Shown here: positions 59,283 to 64,000 of the stretch, piece by piece
Layout: the number at the start of each line of letters is the position of its first letter
How positions within the stretch are numbered: position 1 is the first letter of the stretch
Assembly: GCA_904830895.1 (NCBI GenBank)
Contig: LR882958.1
Span: forward strand, 3,488,001-3,552,000
Direction: 5' to 3'
Length of the DNA: 64,000 nt
Source: Planktothrix rubescens CCAP 1459/22
GTDB lineage: Bacteria > Cyanobacteriota > Cyanobacteriia > Cyanobacteriales > Microcoleaceae
Position numbers and translations under genes: made by a program
Notes under the pieces: model-generated
What the model was told of the DNA's origin: nothing
What the model saw: the letters and a program-made list of their open reading frames with translations, nothing else
Database searches by the model: none

Positions 59283-60311
59283 TCAATTCAAATAAGCTGA
59301 TTGACAACTAATCATAATTTCCTGAGTCCGGGGATAGGATTGTAAATATTGAACAAACAGTTGAGCATCAAAACTTCTAGGATCTCGCCTTTCCCCTGAA
59401 CGGTCAACCGCCGCATGGGTTGTAATTCGAGCATCAGGGACTCCAGTTTTTGCTACTAACCAGGCTAAAGATTGATATTGTGCATTCGTATAACCACTGT
59501 GAGAATTAGCATTATTTCGACCATCCACAGGGGTTTCTAAAGAAACATGATAAGCAAAATTATTCACCGAAGGTGGACGTTTAGCATGGGTTTTTACGGT
59601 TTCCGTTCCCGTTGAACTAGCAAATACCGAATTTCCCGCGCCAAAAGCTCTTAAATCCGGGGGAACAATATAAACAATATCCCCAGTTAACATAATTAAA
59701 GTATGATAACTGGCTTGATTATCCTCCGAAGCTTGGGGATTTTGGAACAAATTTACCGCACTATAAACATCCGATACGGTTTCATGTAACACCACAATCG
59801 GGGCATTATTCACAGGCTGACCATTAATATCATATAAAAATCTTTGTCCGTAATTCGTCGCATTCGCCATGGCTTGATATTCATTGGGAGTGTAACCCGC
59901 CCCCCCTTGAAGATTGGCCGTTTGCACATCCGTTGGCCGACGAAACCGATATAACGTGACTGGATTAACGGCTGGCCCAGGTCTACCATTAACTGGGGGG
60001 TTCGGGTCGGGTTGTAGGGCGCAGGTTCCCTGGACAGGAATATTATTAGCATTAACCATCATTTTCGCTTCTGGCTCCTTCACCTTGGGCGGTTCTGGGG
60101 GTTTCTCATCGTCCACCAGTTTGACCTCTGCGGGTTTTGGGGGTGAAGATACCGTTTCTTCCGTCACCCGCTCGAAGGTGACAGGAGCAGGCTGTTGTTG
60201 CCATAATGTCATCCCCTGTGCCAGAATCCAATCTTGATTTTTTAGTCCAATTGTTACCCCCACCGCCAGTAAATACAGGGTTAACAGTAGAATCGGAGTC
60301 CATTTTCTCAT
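59283..60311 (-). CDS. N-acetylmuramoyl-L-alanine amidase (amidase_2)
   Basis: 342 residues from the ATG at 60311; an upstream start would add 17 residues with no hydrophobic pattern. A signal-anchor (RKWTPILLLTLYLLAVGVTIGL) leads to a Pro-rich linker (ESPPKPAEVKLVDDEKPPEPPK region), then the amidase domain from about 155. Zinc ligands and catalytic residues appear in APIVVLHETVSDV, SYHTLIMLTG and RITTHAAVDRSGERRDPRSFD. It cleaves the amide between MurNAc and L-Ala in peptidoglycan, in the periplasm. Confidence 0.85.
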   Translation of the reverse strand: MRKWTPILLLTLYLLAVGVTIGLKNQDWILAQGMTLWQQQPAPVTFERVTEETVSSPPKPAEVKLVDDEKPPEPPKVKEPEAKMMVNANNIPVQGTCALQPDPNPPVNGRPGPAVNPVTLYRFRRPTDVQTANLQGGAGYTPNEYQAMANATNYGQRFLYDINGQPVNNAPIVVLHETVSDVYSAVNLFQNPQASEDNQASYHTLIMLTGDIVYIVPPDLRAFGAGNSVFASSTGTETVKTHAKRPPSVNNFAYHVSLETPVDGRNNANSHSGYTNAQYQSLAWLVAKTGVPDARITTHAAVDRSGERRDPRSFDAQLFVQYLQSYPRTQEIMISCQSAYLN

Positions 60312-60372
60312 GGGTGAATTCAGCCCGGTTGAAGTGCAGTGTTTTCCAGTGTACAACAACAAATAATCAAGT

Positions 60373-60450
60373 AAAAAAAATCCACTGGTGATGAGCCAGT
60401 GGTGAGGAACGAAACGTGATTTTGGTGTGAGGAGTTAACTTGCCTTTGAT
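60373..60450 (-). ncRNA. yfr1: Yfr1 small RNA
   Basis: On the minus strand the ultraconserved Yfr1 core ACTCCTCACAC (60425-60435) is present in the context AGTTAACTCCTCACACCAAA. About 23 bases later comes the terminator: CCACTGG/CCAGTGG around CTCATCA, then eight T residues (60373-60380). TTGACA (60483-60488) and GATAAT (60457-60462) upstream form a possible promoter, though 20 bases apart. Yfr1 is an abundant cyanobacterial sRNA whose single-stranded core pairs with mRNAs of outer-membrane porins. The 5' end is inferred from the -10 element. Confidence 0.85.
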
Positions 60451-60519
60451 TTATAGATTATCGTGACGATATGAAGTTAATATGTCAATCCGATGACATG
60501 AATATGACGTTTTGCCCAT

Positions 60520-61629
60520 CTAAGCTAGACAACGAACGGGAGAAGTTTCTAATACTTGACGGATTATATCAGAAGTGACAATATCTGTCACCGTTGCGGC
60601 TCCGATGCGGGTCGGTAAGACAAATCGGACTTTTCCAGCTTTAACTTTTTTATCCGTTTGTAGACTCTCTAAAATTTCATCAATATTCAGTCCGGGGGGA
60701 AGTTGGGTCGGTAATTTCGCCTTTTCAATAATATCAAATTGACGGCGATCGCTTTCTTCATCCCATAATTCTAATTTCAGCGCAATTTGACTAGCGGCTA
60801 CCATACCAATTGCTACTGCTTCCCCATGAATTACCACGGTATATCCGGTTAAACTTTCCACTGCATGACCAATGGTATGACCATAATTCAAAATTGCCCT
60901 TAACCCCGATTCTTTTTCATCTTGACTCACCACATCGGCCTTACTTTGACAGGAACGGGTTAAAATTTCTTGTAATAATCCAGTATCCAAAGATTGAATA
61001 TTATCTAAGTTTTGGGATTGTTCTAATTTATCAAATAATTTATGATCCCAAATTACACCATATTTAATTACTTCTGCCATTCCCGCTCTAAATTCTCGTT
61101 CAGGAAGGGTTTGCAAAACATCTGGATCAATTAATACTAATTTCGGTTGATGAAACGCCCCAATTAAATTTTTTCCTTGGGGATGATTTACCCCAGTTTT
61201 CCCACCAATAGACGCATCAACCATCGCTAATAAAGAGGTAGGAACTTGAACAACATTAATTCCGCGTAACCAAGTCGCCGCCGCAAATCCAGTCATGTCT
61301 CCAATAATTCCCCCTCCTAAAGCAACCATTGTGGAGGAACGTTCTAGTTTATGTTTTAACGCCGCATCATAAATTTTTTGCAGGGTTTCGGGAGTTTTAT
61401 ATTCTTCTCCGGCGGGAAGGGTACAAATAGCCACATTAAACCCCGCTTTTTCTAAAGCTGTGCGGGTTCGTTCTCCATAATAGTTAAAGATTTCCGGGTT
61501 AGAAACTAATAATATTTTTTTGCCTAAATTTAAAGGAGTGAGTAATTCCCCCAAACGATCTAAATTTCCAGCACCGATGGCAATATCATAAGATAATAAA
61601 CCTAAATTAACTCGAATCAACGACTCCAT
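60520..61629 (-). CDS. aroB: 3-Dehydroquinate synthase
   Basis: 369 residues, normal length. It cyclises DAHP to 3-dehydroquinate in the shikimate pathway. NAD and metal sites are seen: [50 protein letters not shown], and [25 protein letters not shown] (zinc histidines). The start is ATG 61629. No operon; the Yfr1 RNA gene lies about 70 bases downstream on the same strand. Confidence 0.96.
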   Translation of the reverse strand: MESLIRVNLGLLSYDIAIGAGNLDRLGELLTPLNLGKKILLVSNPEIFNYYGERTRTALEKAGFNVAICTLPAGEEYKTPETLQKIYDAALKHKLERSSTMVALGGGIIGDMTGFAAATWLRGINVVQVPTSLLAMVDASIGGKTGVNHPQGKNLIGAFHQPKLVLIDPDVLQTLPEREFRAGMAEVIKYGVIWDHKLFDKLEQSQNLDNIQSLDTGLLQEILTRSCQSKADVVSQDEKESGLRAILNYGHTIGHAVESLTGYTVVIHGEAVAIGMVAASQIALKLELWDEESDRRQFDIIEKAKLPTQLPPGLNIDEILESLQTDKKVKAGKVRFVLPTRIGAATVTDIVTSDIIRQVLETSPVRCLA

Positions 61630-61742
61630 ATTTTTTCCTTATTAACTGACTCTTAAAAATTGTATTCCATTTTTAACCCGTTACGGATAGTCACAGAATG
61701 ATCACTCATGATTCAATGGAGTAATGTTTATGGAGATGTCTA

Positions 61743-61847
61743 ATGATTACAGCCGATGGCGCGATCGCTTACCTGGTCATCTATGCGGGTGCCTTAGTCG
61801 CAGCAGCAGGAATCATGTTTACCCTGCGGGCAGTTAAACTGATTTAA
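61743..61847 (+). CDS. petL: PetL-like cytochrome b6f subunit
   Basis: A 34-codon gene below normal size cut-offs. ATG at 61743, with GGAG 8 bases earlier. The peptide MITADGAIAYLVIYAGALVA continues AAGIMFTLRAVKLI. It is one transmembrane helix with a basic C-terminal end; the ending (R/K)xxKLI is that of cyanobacterial PetL (for example IKSIKLI in Mastigocladus). PetL stabilises the cytochrome b6f dimer in the thylakoid. Confidence is limited by shortness; the start codon and ribosome-binding site support it being real. Confidence 0.65.
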   Translation: MITADGAIAYLVIYAGALVAAAGIMFTLRAVKLI

Positions 61848-61856
61848 TTCTACCCT

Positions 61857-61920
61857 GTAGAGACGCGCCATGGCTCGTCTCTACCCGTTGTCGCGCCGTT
61901 GTTGCGCTTAAGCGCATCTT
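61857..61920. repeat. Two adjacent palindromic repeats
   Basis: GTAGAGACGCGCCATGGCTC and GTCTCTAC (61857-61885) form the same palindrome as at 37424-37453. Right after it, CGTTGTTGCGCTTAAGCGCA has the GCGCTTAAGCGC core found near 5.5-6.9 and 8.08 kb. The block lies between the convergent petL-like and pentapeptide-repeat genes and may end both transcripts. Confidence 0.7.
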
Positions 61921-61954
61921 AATAGAGGCGTAAACACCTCACTACGTTGTTTAA

Positions 61955-64000
61955 TTAAATCTCCTCCCCCTTCAAGAAAATTCGAGTTTGATCAGATAAT
62001 CCCGCATTATTCCCTAATTTAACCCCAACAATTTGTGCTTGGGAAATCCCACTACGAAATAGATTAGCGCCCTGTAAATCTGCATATAATAAAATCGCAT
62101 CTTTGAGATTAGTATGACGAACAATTGCATTTCTTAAAGACGCATAAGTGAAATCAACCTGCATCAAATTAGCTCGAGTTAAATCGGCTTTAGTTAAATC
62201 AGCATAACTCAGATTACTTTGGGCTAAATTAGTATCTCTCAGTTGGGAATTGATTAAAATAGCCTGACTTAAATTGGCTTGATTAACCATTGCACCCATG
62301 AGATTTACATTAGATAAATTCGTGGATTGTAGGTTAGCTTGAGATAAAATTGCCCGCTCTAAAATAGCATTTTCCAGATTAGCACCTTCGAGATTAGCAC
62401 CTTCGAGATTAGCACCTTCGAGATTAGCACTTTTTAAATTAGCCCCTTTTAAATTAGCCCCTTTTAAATTAGCTCCTTTTAAATTAGCTCGATTCAGGTT
62501 AGCCCCTTGTAAATTTGATTCTGATAAATCTACTTCAGTTAAATCAGTATTTTCTAAATTCGCTTCTTGTAAATTCGCTTTTGTGATAATTGCTCCCCTT
62601 AAATCAGCCCGATTAAAATTAGCGTGTTGTAAATCCGTAGCAGTTAAGTTAGCGTGTTTCAATTCAGCCCGACGAAAATCTGTTTTGATTAAATTAGCCC
62701 CGGTCAGATTCGTATAATTAAGATTAGAAATAAAAAATTTAGTTTCTGTAAAAATTCCCTGACTTAAATCCGCATGGCTGAGTTTAGCTAGACTTAAATC
62801 TACTCGAATCAGTTTAATAGATTTTAAATCCATATCGCGCAAATCTGCACCGCGTAAATCCTGACCTTTTAACTCAATTTCTTTGAGATTGGTACGGCGT
62901 AAATCTGGCCCTTTAAATTGAGAAAATAAACGATAGGTGTCTAATTCTGTTCCCGACTGAGTTCCGGGTTCTAAATCTTTAGTTTTGACTAAAAAATATT
63001 GAATATTTTCTGTAAATAAGGTAAAGACTAAATTAAAAATTTCTAAAAATTGGATTAAACCCTGACACTCGAATTCTGCATGGTCTTGATAGAATTGAAC
63101 CAAATTAGCAATACAAATTTCTAAATAGGTTCGACAGGGACTCCCCAATAATACTAATTTCAGCAGTAAAATCACTAAGGTCAGTTGACTTCCCTGACGA
63201 ATCATTAAGTTAAATAAAAATGAAGGGGGTTTCCCGGGTTCAATTAATAAAAACTCTAGCAGTCGGTTACAACTTCTAATAATCAGAGCCTTATTAACAA
63301 TTTTCTGATCATGGAGACGGTACAGAGATTGCAATTTTTCTTCTATTTTTTCCCTGAGAATATTCGCCGGATATTGCTGACTGACATTAAACATCAAATA
63401 TTGTGGCAAACATTGTTTAAATTTTTGATAATCAAAATCTTGAGTATTTTGTAAAAACAAGTTAGCCTGAGTCCCATAATTAAACACACGCTGGGTAGAA
63501 ATTGTTTGTTTAATTAAATTTATGACTTCATCCCCAAGTTGGGTAGGATTATTCAGTTTGTGATTTTTACCCATTGGAGAGTCTAAACGGGTAATATACA
63601 TCGCCAAATCAAATTTATATTTATCTTTAAGCTGTTTTGCTAAATTACGAGCGACTTCTTTTTGTTCCCTAGAATTGCGAGGATTAAGATATTGAGGAAC
63701 TAATAAATAGGATTGATAACGGCTACTCCAATTATTGCGATCAAAATTCGCACATTGGAGTAAATTTTGATAATCTTCACTGTTTAAAAAGTTGTTCAGC
63801 CATAGAATTAGTCGGCTTTCTTGAATGGATAAACAAGTTTGATAAATATCCGGGGAGTTTGATAATCTTTGGATTAGGTTTTTAATCAACCTTTGCTGAC
63901 GTTTAAGTAACCAATTATTAATCAGAATATAGCAACATCTTTGAATCGTTGAATGAAAGCAAGATTCTCCCGTTTCCACACTCAAAATAGTCTCTAAAGC
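61955..64000 (-). CDS. Pentapeptide-repeat protein, N-terminus beyond window
   Basis: The frame is open to the right edge (ALETILSVETGESCFHS read in from 64000), so the TTG at 63985 is probably not the start and the protein is cut by the window. About 345 residues of helical N-terminal sequence without recognised motifs (RRCCYILINNWLLKRQQR-type) precede more than 55 pentapeptide units A(D/N)LxxA to residue ~660. In the middle GANLKGANLKGANLKSANLEGANLE repeats nearly identically, also in DNA. It should fold as a right-handed quadrilateral beta-helix. Function unknown. Confidence 0.8.
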   Translation of the reverse strand, partial: ALETILSVETGESCFHSTIQRCCYILINNWLLKRQQRLIKNLIQRLSNSPDIYQTCLSIQESRLILWLNNFLNSEDYQNLLQCANFDRNNWSSRYQSYLLVPQYLNPRNSREQKEVARNLAKQLKDKYKFDLAMYITRLDSPMGKNHKLNNPTQLGDEVINLIKQTISTQRVFNYGTQANLFLQNTQDFDYQKFKQCLPQYLMFNVSQQYPANILREKIEEKLQSLYRLHDQKIVNKALIIRSCNRLLEFLLIEPGKPPSFLFNLMIRQGSQLTLVILLLKLVLLGSPCRTYLEICIANLVQFYQDHAEFECQGLIQFLEIFNLVFTLFTENIQYFLVKTKDLEPGTQSGTELDTYRLFSQFKGPDLRRTNLKEIELKGQDLRGADLRDMDLKSIKLIRVDLSLAKLSHADLSQGIFTETKFFISNLNYTNLTGANLIKTDFRRAELKHANLTATDLQHANFNRADLRGAIITKANLQEANLENTDLTEVDLSESNLQGANLNRANLKGANLKGANLKGANLKSANLEGANLEGANLEGANLENAILERAILSQANLQSTNLSNVNLMGAMVNQANLSQAILINSQLRDTNLAQSNLSYADLTKADLTRANLMQVDFTYASLRNAIVRHTNLKDAILLYADLQGANLFRSGISQAQIVGVKLGNNAGLSDQTRIFLKGEEI

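Noticed and set aside
60206-60391. Plus-strand frame opposite the amidase N-terminus
   Set aside because: Antisense of the signal-anchor and linker region and of the Yfr1 terminator; no independent support.

Overview
The window comes from a cyanobacterium, most likely a filamentous Planktothrix/Oscillatoria-type organism. The DNA is AT-rich, HIP1 octamers (GCGATCGC) are scattered throughout, and many families are cyanobacterial: EbsA, a CpcS/CpeS-type bilin lyase, DUF3038/DUF4335, a PetL-like cytochrome b6f peptide, a Yfr1 small RNA, many Uma2 genes, and a cyanobactin gene set of the prenylagaramide (pag) kind. All assignments were made by reading the sequence; no database search was run.

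Layout. 1-11.5 kb: a truncated glycosyltransferase, ebsA, a phosphotransacetylase-like protein, a broken SdrD/Cna-B repeat protein, malQ, a tandem Uma2 duplication, an epimerase, hemE and an RDD/HEAT/pentapeptide-repeat protein. 11.5-21.6 kb: a MITE, tRNA-Gly, a DUF697 GTPase, ppk1 with an EVE protein, mutS2, and the DUF3038/DUF4335 pair. 22-26 kb: a methionine-salvage group (mtnD, RuBisCO-like mtnW, mtnB) split by a recent ISAs1 insertion. 27.4-29.8 kb: remA and gmk, separated by an IS605-type tnpB element whose tnpB carries an in-frame amber codon. 31-37 kb: divergent ADP-forming acetyl-CoA synthetase/GNAT protein and adhE. 37-44 kb: a chimeric ATPase fragment, a RelE/ParE pair, thrS, a BON protein, a protein kinase, a second MITE copy, a lipoprotein solute-binding protein and a bilin lyase.

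44.3-58.2 kb is the most interesting part: a rearranged cyanobactin (ribosomal macrocyclic peptide) locus. It has a PatG-type macrocyclase without the oxidase domain, four precursor genes, a PatF/PagF-type prenyltransferase, a PatA-type protease, and patB and patC. No PatD heterocyclase is present, so the predicted products are N-to-C macrocycles without azolines, possibly prenylated. The precursors share a leader beginning MTKKNLKPQQ or similar and the follower FAGDDAE (FAGDNAE in one), with hypervariable sequence between. The locus is strewn with toxin-antitoxin genes, Uma2 genes and gene scars. Copies of the 3' end of a REP-associated (Y1/RAYT) transposase repeatedly sit just behind precursor stop codons, a dead precursor follower survives at 49.34 kb, and 5' fragments of patA recur at 50.26 and 55.02 kb. 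This suggests that precursor and transposase tail were duplicated together as a unit.

58.5-64 kb: Uma2, an amidase, a Yfr1 sRNA, aroB, a tiny petL-like gene and a second pentapeptide-repeat protein cut by the window edge.
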